Program-made: the position numbers and the translations under genes | Part shown: in pieces, positions 53,050 to 60,788 of the stretch | Numbering within the stretch: the stretch's first letter is position 1 | Layout of the letters: the number at the start of each line of letters is the position of its first letter | Notes under the pieces: generated by a model | Seen by the model: only the letters and a program-made list of their open reading frames with translations | Databases searched by the model: none | What the model was told of the DNA's origin: nothing | NCBI GenBank assembly: GCA_964450385.1 | Contig: CAYVEC010000008.1 | Coordinates: 6,754-70,753, forward strand | Direction: 5' to 3' | DNA from: JAKLFA01 sp964450385 | GTDB taxonomy: Bacteria; Omnitrophota; Gorgyraeia; Zapsychrales; JANLHA01 | DNA length: 64,000 bases

Positions 53050-54170
53050 GCACACACCGTTCCCCCACAACCCGTCACCATCCGATCACCGATCCGCCAC
53101 GGATCGTGTCGGGCAAGGGGTCTCGGCTCTCGGACGCCGATGGCCGTGATTATATCGATTTCACCCTGAATCATGGATCGCTGATCCTCGGACATGCCCA
53201 CCGGAATGTAATCCTTGCCTTAAAAAAACACCTTGAACGCGGAACCGGCTTCGGGATCAGCAACCCTGCTGAGATCTATCTCATCCGCCAGATCAGGACT
53301 GTATTCCAAGACGCGGAGGACGCCGTCTTTGTCACCGCACCAAGCCAGGCATTAAGCGCATGCCTTCAACGCGCGCGAGAACACACCGGCCGCGACATGA
53401 TCCTCACGAACCGGCCCTATCCAATCAATGGATGTGTGACGACTCAGCCAAATGACCCTGCGGTGTTAACCCGAACGATCCAGCAAAACAAAAACCGGAT
53501 CGCAGGGATCCTGCTCGACCCATTAATCACAGACGAGGAGGGACTCACCTCGATCGATGAATCCTTTCTCCGCACGGCCCGGGACCTTGCGGACGCGCAC
53601 GGCGCGCTCCTGATCCTGGATGAAAGCCTCCGAGGATTTCGTTCCGGTGCCTGTCACCCGTCTCCCGCTGATGTGTGTGTCCTTGCCGGCATTATGAGCG
53701 CGGGCCTGCCCCTTGCGGGAGTCATCGGGCGCCGCGACCACATCACGGCGATCCGTACGACTCTGCCGAACCGCGAGCGCCACATCACCCCGGCGATTCT
53801 GCGCGCGAGCCTCATGACGCTCAAACTCCTTGACGAACGGCTTTACCGAGGCCTTGAAGAACGTGCCGACGCGCTTGAGGCATCGCTCGCGGCCGCTCTC
53901 CGCAACCACGCACCTCACATCGGTCTCGACCGATGGCACGCGATGATGATGTTGACCCCAGCGACAGAGTCTGCAGGCAAAGGACCCCTCGCTCTGCTAC
54001 GCCTTTATCCCGAGCTCCGCTCGTTTCTATTGCACGAAGGGATCGTGTTCCCGGAAACGTACCCGAGTGCGTTTTTCCTTTCGATCATGCACACAAAAAA
54101 AGATATCGAAAGATTATCGACAGCAGTTCATCAATTCTTTAAAATGTCAAACGGCAAAACCGGATCATGA
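53046..54170 (+). CDS. GSA-aminotransferase-like protein lacking the catalytic lysine
   Basis: The 374-residue protein aligns with class III aminotransferases of the HemL type: GRDYIDFTLNHGSLILGHAH, LLILDESLRGFR (PLP-binding Asp kept) and RRD after the active loop. The loop that should read GKIIGGGMPVG is AGIMSAGLPLAG here, so the Schiff-base Lys is Gly. The phosphate-binding SGTEA segment is TAPSQA. It is also about 50 residues shorter than HemL. It therefore cannot work as a normal PLP transaminase and may be a regulatory or structural homologue. It begins inside the stop of the patatin fusion (ATGA), and the cupin gene follows directly. Confidence 0.78.
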   Translation: MSTHRSPTTRHHPITDPPRIVSGKGSRLSDADGRDYIDFTLNHGSLILGHAHRNVILALKKHLERGTGFGISNPAEIYLIRQIRTVFQDAEDAVFVTAPSQALSACLQRAREHTGRDMILTNRPYPINGCVTTQPNDPAVLTRTIQQNKNRIAGILLDPLITDEEGLTSIDESFLRTARDLADAHGALLILDESLRGFRSGACHPSPADVCVLAGIMSAGLPLAGVIGRRDHITAIRTTLPNRERHITPAILRASLMTLKLLDERLYRGLEERADALEASLAAALRNHAPHIGLDRWHAMMMLTPATESAGKGPLALLRLYPELRSFLLHEGIVFPETYPSAFFLSIMHTKKDIERLSTAVHQFFKMSNGKTGS

Positions 54171-54184
54171 GAAGGGACGACATT

Positions 54185-54541
54185 ATGTACGAAAACGACA
54201 CCTTTGTTGAACGGCCCTGGGGCCGATATTTCAAGCTCTACCAAGAGGCCGGGGTCTGGGTCAAACGCGTTGAGGTTGTACCCGGAGGCCGACTGAGCCT
54301 TCAGACGCATAACGCCCGATCGGAAAAATGGATCATCGTCCGCGGCACGGGCACGGCCATAGTGAACGGCAAAGATTTTCCACTCGGCCCGGGCTCGATC
54401 ATCGATATCCCGGTCCACAGCGAGCACCGCATCAGCAATACAGGTGAAACGAGCCTGATCTTTATCGAGGTTGCCTGCGGCGAGTATCTTGGTGAAGATG
54501 ACATTACCCGGCTTCAGGATGACTACACACGTAACGGATAA
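54185..54541 (+). CDS. Cupin, mannose-6-phosphate isomerase type II-like
   Basis: The protein has 118 residues and a single cupin. ERPWGRYFKLYQEAGVWVKRVEVVPGGRLSLQTHNARSEKW matches the C-terminal domain of bifunctional GMP/PMI enzymes, and GSIIDIPVHSEHRISN provides the second metal motif. In the first motif, one of the usual HxH histidines is retained (QTHNARSE). Stand-alone versions act as mannose-6-phosphate isomerases or as sugar-nucleotide-related proteins. AAGGGA precedes the ATG at 54185; an ATG at 54167 overlaps the previous stop. Confidence 0.8.
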   Translation: MYENDTFVERPWGRYFKLYQEAGVWVKRVEVVPGGRLSLQTHNARSEKWIIVRGTGTAIVNGKDFPLGPGSIIDIPVHSEHRISNTGETSLIFIEVACGEYLGEDDITRLQDDYTRNG

Positions 54542-54555
54542 CGACGGGGTGAATC

Positions 54556-54756
54556 ATGGAACGGATATTACGAGGGATCGCAGGCGCCTGTATTCTACTC
54601 AGTCTGCTGCTTGCCTATTATCTTCATCGGAACTGGCTGTGGTTCACGGCCTTCGTGGGGCTCAATCTCTTTCAATCCGCGTTTACTAATTGGTGCCCGA
54701 TGATGACGATCCTAAAAAAGTTCGGCATCCGCTCGGGATGTGGTCCCGCCAGATAG
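54556..54756 (+). CDS. DUF2892 membrane protein
   Basis: The protein has 66 residues with two short hydrophobic segments (about 6-22 and 26-42). The C-terminal FTNWCPMMTILKKFG matches the DUF2892 family, small inner-membrane proteins often found with sulfurtransferases or rhodanese domains. The C-P-M-x3-L-K-K block is typical. It has GGGGTGA before the ATG and ends the four-gene run, 43 bases before the end of rpoN on the other strand. The function is unknown. Confidence 0.8.
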   Translation: MERILRGIAGACILLSLLLAYYLHRNWLWFTAFVGLNLFQSAFTNWCPMMTILKKFGIRSGCGPAR

Positions 54757-54761
54757 CGGAG

Positions 54762-54795
54762 CCGCGCAGACTCACCGGCCATGCGCGCTGTGCGG
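54762..54795. terminator. Possible bidirectional hairpin between convergent genes
   Basis: CCGCGCAG (54762-54769) pairs with CTGTGCGG (54788-54795) with one G-T pair, in the 43-base gap between the convergent DUF2892 and rpoN genes. There is no clear T-run on either side, so terminator function is uncertain. Confidence 0.35.
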
Positions 54796-54799
54796 TTGA

Positions 54800-56218
54800 T
54801 CAGACTTTTCTAAGATGACTCGGAAGAATATTGAGCTGCTGACGGTATTTAGAGATCGTGCGCCGGGCCACACTGATCCCGCGCTGGGCAAGAAGGGTAA
54901 TGATCTCCTGATCGGACAAGGGATGGCGCCGGTCTTCCTGCGCGACCAATTCCTGGATCTCTTCCTTAATACTGCGGTTAGAAACCTGCAGGCCCGTGCT
55001 GGCCGATGTCTCTCCGATCCCCTGTGAAAAGAAATACTTTAAGGGGAGGATCCCCTGAGGGGTATCCATGTATTTATGTTGGATCGCACGGCAGATCGTT
55101 GACTCGTTCCGCCCTAAGGCGTCAGCTACGTCGCTCAATTTCATCGGCGAGAGGGCCCAATGGCCGTGCGTAAAAAATCCCTGCTGTTTATCAAGGATAA
55201 AATCAGCGATCTGCTTAAGGGTTGTTCCCCGAAGCTCAATGCTCTTAATAAACTGGATCGCCTGGGTAAGGCGTTCACGGATGAAAGTCTTTTCCGCAGG
55301 GCTTAGGGTATTCTGTTTTAACAAGGCGCGATAAAGGGCGTTCACCCGCAAGCGGGGGATGCCGTGCTGGTTGACCTCAGCGCGCCAGGCATCGTCACCA
55401 GCGTCAGTGTCACGGACAACAGAAATGTCGGGTCTCACATAATGATTGGGGGGAAGCGGCCGGAAATTCCGTGCGGGTTTAGGTTCAAGCGCCCCTATAA
55501 GCTGAGCGCTCTCGCGCACACTATCCACCGAGACCCCGAGCCCGCGGGCAATATCCATGAACCGTTTATGACCAAGGGCATCTAAATATCCTTCGATGAT
55601 CCGGACCGCGAGGGCCGCATGACCGTTAAATTTTACCCGCGCCTGGACAAGGAGACACTCTTTGAGGGAACGGGCCGCGATCCCAGGCGGGTCATAGGTC
55701 TGGATCTTTTTAAGGACCTCTTCCACGCGTGAGGGGTCGACACCACCCGCGAGAACCGCGATCTCTTCCGCGTCCATCGTTAAATAGCCATCCTCATTAA
55801 GGTCGCCGATGATCAGTTCCCCGATCCTGATGCTCACAGGATCTCTAAAATCTGTGTGGAGTTGGCAGATCAACCGGTCTTCTAGCGAACTATCACTCTC
55901 AAGATAATGTTCCATATGGTCCGTGACCTCATCGGCCGACCCAAAATAGGGGTGTTCCGGACCGTCCATGAGCCGATCAATTTCGTGTTGAAGGGTCTCG
56001 TCAAAAATCTTGCCGTCTATACTGTCTTCAGGGCCGAGCGCCCGCGCATCTTCATCCTGAGCGGGTTCAGCGACCTCAAGCAGGGGATTCGTCTCCAATT
56101 CTTGGTCGATCGTCTGTTCAAGCTCAAGAAGCGGGAGCATGAGGACTTCCATACTCTGCTGCATAAGGGGGGCTAAGATCTGTTTCTGAACCTGAACTTG
56201 CGTTTGTGCGAGTTTCAT
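54800..56218 (-). CDS. rpoN: RNA polymerase sigma-54 factor
   Basis: A 472-residue sigma-54. The N-terminal activator-interacting region is Gln/Leu-rich (MQQSMEVLMLPLLELEQTIDQEL, split by the family LxxLL pattern), followed by an acidic linker (about 50-100), the core-binding domain, a helix-turn-helix (LSDVADALGRNESTICRAIQHK) and the RpoN box ARRTISKYR near residue 456. The last recognises the -24 element. All regions are intact. It lies divergent from the sigma-54-driven exopolysaccharide operon. Confidence 0.96.
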   Translation of the reverse strand: MKLAQTQVQVQKQILAPLMQQSMEVLMLPLLELEQTIDQELETNPLLEVAEPAQDEDARALGPEDSIDGKIFDETLQHEIDRLMDGPEHPYFGSADEVTDHMEHYLESDSSLEDRLICQLHTDFRDPVSIRIGELIIGDLNEDGYLTMDAEEIAVLAGGVDPSRVEEVLKKIQTYDPPGIAARSLKECLLVQARVKFNGHAALAVRIIEGYLDALGHKRFMDIARGLGVSVDSVRESAQLIGALEPKPARNFRPLPPNHYVRPDISVVRDTDAGDDAWRAEVNQHGIPRLRVNALYRALLKQNTLSPAEKTFIRERLTQAIQFIKSIELRGTTLKQIADFILDKQQGFFTHGHWALSPMKLSDVADALGRNESTICRAIQHKYMDTPQGILPLKYFFSQGIGETSASTGLQVSNRSIKEEIQELVAQEDRRHPLSDQEIITLLAQRGISVARRTISKYRQQLNILPSHLRKV

Positions 56219-56267
56219 AAGCCGATCCGTTAACGGTTCCCTTTAATGGGTTCGGTGACACGCAAAA

Positions 56268-56297
56268 AGTATACCATATCTGAAATCTAATTGCCAA
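56268..56297 (-). promoter_or_regulatory. Sigma-70 promoter of rpoN
   Basis: On the - strand TTGGCA (opposite 56292-56297) and TATACT (opposite 56268-56273) are 18 bases apart. The start would be near 56261, 43 bases before the rpoN ATG at 56218. Confidence 0.6.
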
Positions 56298-56393
56298 GAT
56301 TAGGCGGGTTGAGAAATATTAAAAAACTCAAAAAAAGAAAATTTTTGCTCTATATTTTTTCGCACTTGTTTTCATAATTTAACACTTTTTTTC

Positions 56394-56409
56394 TGTGATG
56401 TTGTGATGT
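56394..56409 (+). repeat. Tandem 8-bp repeat TGTGATGT x2
   Basis: TGTGATGT occurs twice head to tail in the 516-base spacer between rpoN and the exopolysaccharide operon, about 240 bases before the sigma-54 promoter. The function is unknown; it might be a protein site such as IHF-bent or activator DNA. The flanking 56298-56393 is very AT-rich and shows no other clear element. Confidence 0.4.
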
Positions 56410-56422
56410 TAAAGGTAGGGAT

Positions 56423-56440
56423 GGATTCATTGAAGAATCC
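56423..56440. repeat. Inverted repeat GGATTC-N6-GAATCC
   Basis: A perfect 6-bp inverted repeat with a 6-base spacer in the rpoN/exopolysaccharide spacer. It has the same overall geometry as the ATGTTTA repeats but a different sequence. It is followed 13 bases later by a long A/T block. It could be an operator; no T-run directly follows, so it is a poor terminator. Confidence 0.35.
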
Positions 56441-56502
56441 TTGGCGACATTAAAAATTTTTTTAATTTTTTTGTGGGTTTACCAGGACAGTATCGGACAG
56501 TC

Positions 56503-56522
56503 ATGTTTATTCAAATAAACAT
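56503..56522. promoter_or_regulatory. 20-bp inverted repeat, candidate activator site (copy 2)
   Basis: ATGTTTA-TTCAAA-TAAACAT, with the same arms and spacer length as 6354-6373. It is centred about 134 bases before the predicted start of the exopolysaccharide operon, where sigma-54 activators bind. Two direct GGACAG repeats 10 bases apart (56485-56500) lie immediately upstream. Confidence 0.72.
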
Positions 56523-56619
56523 TCACCACGACATGTACATTCAGTGATTGACAAACCCGGCAAAAAATGACAAAATTTTGAAAACTGAATCAATTTAACA
56601 CGTTTAAAAGACACGGTCA

Positions 56620-56636
56620 TTGGCACAGCCTTTGCT
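56620..56636 (+). promoter_or_regulatory. Sigma-54 promoter of the exopolysaccharide operon
   Basis: TTGGCACAGCCTTTGCT matches YTGGCACG-N4-TTGCW with one difference, with GG at 56622-56623 and GC at 56634-56635 (12 bases apart). The start would be near 56647, giving an 88-base structured leader before the GTG at 56735. Confidence 0.88.
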
Positions 56637-56698
56637 CTTCCTCACTAAGTACACCCGAAGTCCAAATGCGCGGACTCGCGGGACTTTAAAGGAAGGTA

Positions 56699-56715
56699 GC
56701 AGGCCCCGGGCCTGC
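56699..56715 (+). promoter_or_regulatory. Perfect hairpin in the exopolysaccharide operon leader
   Basis: GCAGGCCC-C-GGGCCTGC is a perfect 8-bp GC-rich inverted repeat ending 8 bases before the AAGGAGG ribosome binding site of the first gene. Upstream in the same leader, AAGTCC (56658-56663) can pair either with GGACT at 56672-56676 or with GGACTT at 56681-56686. The leader could be a cis-acting RNA control element. It matches no riboswitch class I know. Confidence 0.5.
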
Positions 56716-56734
56716 AGAACGCAAGGAGGCGGCC

Positions 56735-56929
56735 GTGTTAAACATCAAAGAGCGCATGACGATCACGGAAGTGGCGGATTCGGTCGGAGTCACCCCGAAG
56801 ACCCTCACCCGGTGGGAAAAGAACGGGAAGATCCGTAAACCAAAAAGAGATTGGCGTGGCTGGCGGGTGTACAGTACTGATGACCTGAGCGAGATCAAAG
56901 AATTCCACGACACCCTGCAGGAAATTTGA
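56735..56929 (+). CDS. Small MerR/excisionase-type HTH protein
   Basis: The protein has 64 residues. MTITEVADSVGVTPKTLTRWEKNGKIRKPKRDWRGWRVYSTDDL is the winged HTH_17/MerR DNA-binding fold (helix-turn-helix about 9-30, wing near 40-50). There is no effector domain. It starts with GTG, with AAGGAGG 5 bases upstream, as the first gene after the sigma-54 promoter. It is likely a dedicated transcription regulator of the polysaccharide operon, possibly autoregulatory. Confidence 0.85.
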   Translation: MLNIKERMTITEVADSVGVTPKTLTRWEKNGKIRKPKRDWRGWRVYSTDDLSEIKEFHDTLQEI

Positions 56930-56968
56930 CGTCCCCGACGACGGGAACGAAACCCAAGGAGTTTTATC

Positions 56969-57928
56969 ATGGACGCCTGTACCACGATCGGCCTCATCTC
57001 AAATTCCCTTTATCCTGAGAACGATTCAGCCCGAACCCCAGGGCTTCATAGGAATCCACTATCAATACGGCGGACGACCTTTGCCCGTCAGTGTACCGTC
57101 CTGACCTGCGCAGGGCTTCTATTCATCGGACTCGCGACGAGTGTGAGCGCCCAAAATTTTGCGAATTGGACCCCGGCTCAGACATCCGAGACCCCGGCGC
57201 AACAGGCCCCAGCCCCCGCCGCCGCGGAGCCGGCAGACCTGACGCCGGAGGAGATCCAATCCCTGGTCCAGTCCGACCTAATCGCCACCCAAGAACAGGC
57301 CAAACGCCTGGCCGGAGGCGAGGAGGGCCTGAGCACCTATACCCTGGGCGCAACCGACGTTATCGAGATCAAGGTCATGCGTCATCCTGAGGTGAGCGGC
57401 GAGTACCCGATCAACCAGGAGGGAAAGATCCAATACGAATTCGTGGGTGACATCATGATCAGCGGCCTTACCAAGGACCAGGCCGAAGACACCATCCGAC
57501 AGGCCCTCACAGAATATATCGTGGCCCCCGAGGTCACGGTCAAGATCGCTCAGTACAACAGCAAGGTCGTTTATGTGGTTGGTGAGGTCTACAACCCAGG
57601 CAAAATATTTATGCGCGGGGACACGATCACCGTGCGTGAGGCCTTAGTCCAGGCCGGGCTGCCGCGACTGACCGGCATCACGAAGAAGAGCCATCTCATC
57701 ACCCCGTCGACAATCGAGAAGCCGGAAAAGCGTTTTATCAATGTCTACGCCCTCATCTACGAGGGGGACCTCCGGCAGAACGAGACCATGAAACCGGGCG
57801 ATGTGCTCTATATTCCCCCGACCCTGCTCACCCGAACGATGCGCGCGATCTCGCCGATCACCGCGCCGATCGGACAGGCAGCCGGGGCCAGAACAGGTGT
57901 TGATACGATCGGGACCGGGAATCAGTAA
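56969..57928 (+). CDS. Polysaccharide export (Wza-like) outer-membrane protein
   Basis: A 319-residue protein of the polysaccharide biosynthesis/export family with an SLBB domain. The ATG at 56969 follows AAGGAG. An atypically long N-terminal leader runs to a hydrophobic stretch ending SVSAQ near residue 62. The export domain begins at YTLGATDVIEIKVMRHPEVSGEYPINQEGKI (about 130), and SLBB follows with VYVVGEVYNPGKIFMRGDTITVREALVQAGLP. It forms the outer-membrane part of the capsule or EPS secretion channel together with the Wzz-like protein. No lipobox Cys is visible. Confidence 0.9.
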   Translation: MDACTTIGLISNSLYPENDSARTPGLHRNPLSIRRTTFARQCTVLTCAGLLFIGLATSVSAQNFANWTPAQTSETPAQQAPAPAAAEPADLTPEEIQSLVQSDLIATQEQAKRLAGGEEGLSTYTLGATDVIEIKVMRHPEVSGEYPINQEGKIQYEFVGDIMISGLTKDQAEDTIRQALTEYIVAPEVTVKIAQYNSKVVYVVGEVYNPGKIFMRGDTITVREALVQAGLPRLTGITKKSHLITPSTIEKPEKRFINVYALIYEGDLRQNETMKPGDVLYIPPTLLTRTMRAISPITAPIGQAAGARTGVDTIGTGNQ

Positions 57929-57996
57929 CCGTCCAGGTCCTAAAAAACCGCCCCCCGCGGGGCAAGGGACGACAAGAAGGCAAGGGACAATCGATT

Positions 57997-58863
57997 ATGT
58001 ATAAAGCATTCTATGGCTTTACCGACAATCCGTTTACCCTGACCCCGAACTCACGCTTCTTCTTCAACAGCGACCGCCACCGGGAAGCCTTAAGTGTCCT
58101 GCTCTACGCAATCCAGCAGCGCAAGGGCTTTGTCGTGCTCACCGGTGACATTGGTGCGGGCAAGACCACGGTCTGCCGAACGCTTTTAAACAATCTGGAC
58201 CCGAACACCGCAACGGCCCTGATTACCAACACCCATATCAGCGGCAAGGATCTCCTGATCTCGATCCTCGATGAGCTCGGCGTCGCCTACGCCCCGGGCT
58301 CCAAGGCCCGGCTCCTGAACGCGCTCAACATGCACCTCATCGACTGCCTCCGGAACAATAAAAATGTAGTGCTCATTATCGATGAGGCCCAAAACCTGAC
58401 CCCCTCAGTATTAGAGGAAGTCCGCATGATCTCGAATCTCGAGACCGAGAATGAAAAGCTCATCCAGATCATTTTCCTCGGCCAGCCCGAGCTCAAACAA
58501 AAGCTCGCCCTGCCGCGGCTCGAACAGCTCCGGCAGCGCATTGCCCTGTATTTTCACCTGACCCCACTCTCGCGGACCGAAACCATCGACTATATCCGTC
58601 ACCGCCTCGCGACAGCAAGCGGCACGGACCGGGAATACTTCACCCCCGACGCCATGGAGGCGGTCTTTGAATTCAGCGGCGGGGTCCCGCGGCTGATCAA
58701 CCAGGTCTGCGACAGTGCGCTCCTGACCGGTTATATCCACGAACGCCCTCTGGTCGACCGCGGGATCATCGAGGAGACCATCGCCGAATCCCCGGTCACC
58801 CAAATTGCGGGTCGGACGCGCAAAGTCCATATTACCGAGCAGATGCTTCAATCACCCAATTAA
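57997..58863 (+). CDS. AAA ATPase of the XrtA/PEP-CTERM-locus type (ExeA-like)
   Basis: A 288-residue ATPase. MYKAFYGFTDNPFTLTPNSRFFF is the typical N-terminus of the ExeA/GspA-like ATPases found in exosortase-linked EPS loci. Walker A is GDIGAGKTT, Walker B VLIIDEAQNL, and the sensor/arginine region LRQRIALYFHLTPLSRTET. No peptidoglycan-binding domain follows (it is shorter than ExeA). In such loci it occurs beside wza-, wzz- and BY-kinase-like genes exactly as here. The role in EPS export is unproven. Confidence 0.86.
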   Translation: MYKAFYGFTDNPFTLTPNSRFFFNSDRHREALSVLLYAIQQRKGFVVLTGDIGAGKTTVCRTLLNNLDPNTATALITNTHISGKDLLISILDELGVAYAPGSKARLLNALNMHLIDCLRNNKNVVLIIDEAQNLTPSVLEEVRMISNLETENEKLIQIIFLGQPELKQKLALPRLEQLRQRIALYFHLTPLSRTETIDYIRHRLATASGTDREYFTPDAMEAVFEFSGGVPRLINQVCDSALLTGYIHERPLVDRGIIEETIAESPVTQIAGRTRKVHITEQMLQSPN

Positions 58864-58885
58864 CCCTGGCCGAAAGGACGACATC

Positions 58886-60169
58886 ATGTCGGAAGCTGCA
58901 GAAAACGTTAATGTCCTCAATTACATCAAGATGTTTTTCCGGCGAAAGGAATTTCTTGTCGTCGGCGCCATGATCGGCCTCGCTGGTGGAATTGCCCTGG
59001 GAGAACTCCTCCCGAAAGAATACATCTCATCGACCGTGATTCTCGTCGAAGAAGGCAAAACCGATAACCCTCTGTTCGACAAACTCGCGGTCTCGACGAC
59101 GGTCCAGGAACGGCTGATCAATATCCGGGAATCACTCCTGGGGTGGTACAGCATCGTCGAACTCGTTAAGCGCCTTAAACTTGATGAGGACGTCCGCAAT
59201 CAGCGTCAATACAACGACCTAATCGAAGGCATCCGCAAAAGGATCTCGATCACCTTGAAAGGAACGAACGTCCTGTATCTCTCGTACACGAGCAGCAAAC
59301 CCATCGAGACCCAGGCCGTGGTCCAGAACATCACCGACATCTTCGTCAACCGCAACAAGGAGATCCAGGAGAAGGAGACCGCGGACGCGATCACTTTTAT
59401 CGAGGAACAGCTCAAGGTCTACAAGGGCAAGATTAAATCCGCCGAGATCGCCGAACTCCAGGACCGCCTCAACGAGCTCATGATCGATTCGACCGACAAG
59501 CACCCCCTGGTCAAACAGGTCCGCGAGCGAATCGATGCCAAGATGGACGAACTTAAAAAAGACAACCTCGAATTCACCGAAGCCAACATCCTCAAGACCG
59601 AGAGCAATCAGAAGATCATCCAGCAGATCCAGAGCGCGCTCACTCAGCTCGAGGGCGCGGCCCCGGATGCAGCGAGCACCGACGCCGGGCTCTATAAATT
59701 TATGCTCCTCGATAAATTTGGAGACGTTGTGGCGCGCGACGCCAAGGTCAACGAAGAGATCTATAATATCCTGCTTGAACGCCTGGAGACCGCGAAGATC
59801 ACCCAACGCCTCCAGATGTCCAAAGAAGGGACCCGCTACACGATCGTCGACCCGCCGCGCGTGCCGCTCTCACCGTTCCGACCGCGCCGCGAGCTCGTGG
59901 CCGTGGCCGGACTCTTCATCGGTCTCGCGGCCGGGGCCGGCCTGCTTTTTATGATCGAATTCTTTGATAAATCATTTATCGACGTCGAAGACGCCAAGGA
60001 ATACCTCGGAGTTCCGCTCCTCGGCGCGATCTCGCGGATCGCGACCGATGAGGAACTGGCACGAGGCCGGCACGGCACGACCTGGCTCTACGTCCTGACC
60101 GGAATCCTCAGCCTCAGCCTTATTTTTGGGGCTATGACCCTGGCGAACGTCTTAAAGATCAACATCTAA
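58886..60169 (+). CDS. Wzz-family chain length determinant protein
   Basis: The protein has 427 residues. The first membrane segment (about 23-42) is followed by the Wzz domain beginning EYISSTVILVEE, a long periplasmic coiled coil (200-330), and the Pro-rich TIVDPPRVPLSPFRPRR next to the second membrane segment (about 365-390). A C-terminal membrane helix is at about 402-425. It has no fused kinase domain; the kinase is a separate gene 620 bases further on. The ATG at 58886 has AAAGGA upstream, and longer in-frame readings overlap the ATPase gene. Confidence 0.9.
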   Translation: MSEAAENVNVLNYIKMFFRRKEFLVVGAMIGLAGGIALGELLPKEYISSTVILVEEGKTDNPLFDKLAVSTTVQERLINIRESLLGWYSIVELVKRLKLDEDVRNQRQYNDLIEGIRKRISITLKGTNVLYLSYTSSKPIETQAVVQNITDIFVNRNKEIQEKETADAITFIEEQLKVYKGKIKSAEIAELQDRLNELMIDSTDKHPLVKQVRERIDAKMDELKKDNLEFTEANILKTESNQKIIQQIQSALTQLEGAAPDAASTDAGLYKFMLLDKFGDVVARDAKVNEEIYNILLERLETAKITQRLQMSKEGTRYTIVDPPRVPLSPFRPRRELVAVAGLFIGLAAGAGLLFMIEFFDKSFIDVEDAKEYLGVPLLGAISRIATDEELARGRHGTTWLYVLTGILSLSLIFGAMTLANVLKINI

Positions 60170-60185
60170 CCCGGAGGAAACAGCT

Positions 60186-60737
60186 GTGAACACGTCCGTT
60201 GATCATGACTCGACACCCGTTAACCCAGAACAACTCTTGCGGCCCGCGCGGAGACGCCTCAAGGTGCTCCCGATGCTCCATGGCGTGCTCACAATCGTCA
60301 CGGTCGCCCTGGTCTTCAAACTGATCATCGATGTTGTTGAAGTCCGATCCAGTCTCAGGCAGTATGAGACCATTATTAACGACCGCAGTGAGGACGATAC
60401 CGATACCCAGGACCGGCTCACCCGAGTTGAAGATGAATTCCGCCGAGCCTTTGTGAAGGACCGGGAACGGCTGACCGCACTCGAGGAGACGGCTGCCAAC
60501 CTCAGCCAGCAGATCGAGGCCCGGGCCCTGACAACGGCCCTCGACTCTTTAGCCCTTGACCTCACCGCGGCAACGACCGCGATCACAACAGCAGCGTCTG
60601 ACTCTGAAAAAAAGCATAGCGGCCAGGCGGCCCAGATCCAGCGCCTCATCGCTGAACAAAAACGATTAGACGATGCGGTCACACAGCTCGCTGCCGATAT
60701 CAAAAATCAATCCGTGCCGCCCCCGGCGGCACCGTAA
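60186..60737 (+). CDS. Membrane-anchored coiled-coil protein of the EPS operon
   Basis: The protein has 183 residues. One membrane segment (about 30-52) follows a polar N-terminus; the rest (60-175) is a heptad-rich coiled coil with an Ala/Pro tail. GGAGGAAA precedes the GTG start. No family is recognised. Lying between wzz and the kinase gene, it may help link the Wzz-like protein and the kinase or polymerase at the membrane, but this is only an inference. Confidence 0.7.
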   Translation: MNTSVDHDSTPVNPEQLLRPARRRLKVLPMLHGVLTIVTVALVFKLIIDVVEVRSSLRQYETIINDRSEDDTDTQDRLTRVEDEFRRAFVKDRERLTALEETAANLSQQIEARALTTALDSLALDLTAATTAITTAASDSEKKHSGQAAQIQRLIAEQKRLDDAVTQLAADIKNQSVPPPAAP

Positions 60738-60788
60738 CAGAAACGAATCATGGGCTCAAGAACGAGCCGCATTACCAAGGAGACCCGC

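Noticed and set aside
53046..54170. Frameshifted or broken GSA aminotransferase (pseudogene)
   Set aside because: The frame is uninterrupted end to end, start and stop are coupled to neighbours, and the fold-defining blocks are intact, so loss of Lys is treated as a real feature.
56640..56734. Second GEMM-like riboswitch in the exopolysaccharide leader (ACGCAAGGAGGC looks GEMM-like)
   Set aside because: The GAAA tetraloop, the GGCAAACC-type 5' core and the receptor are missing.
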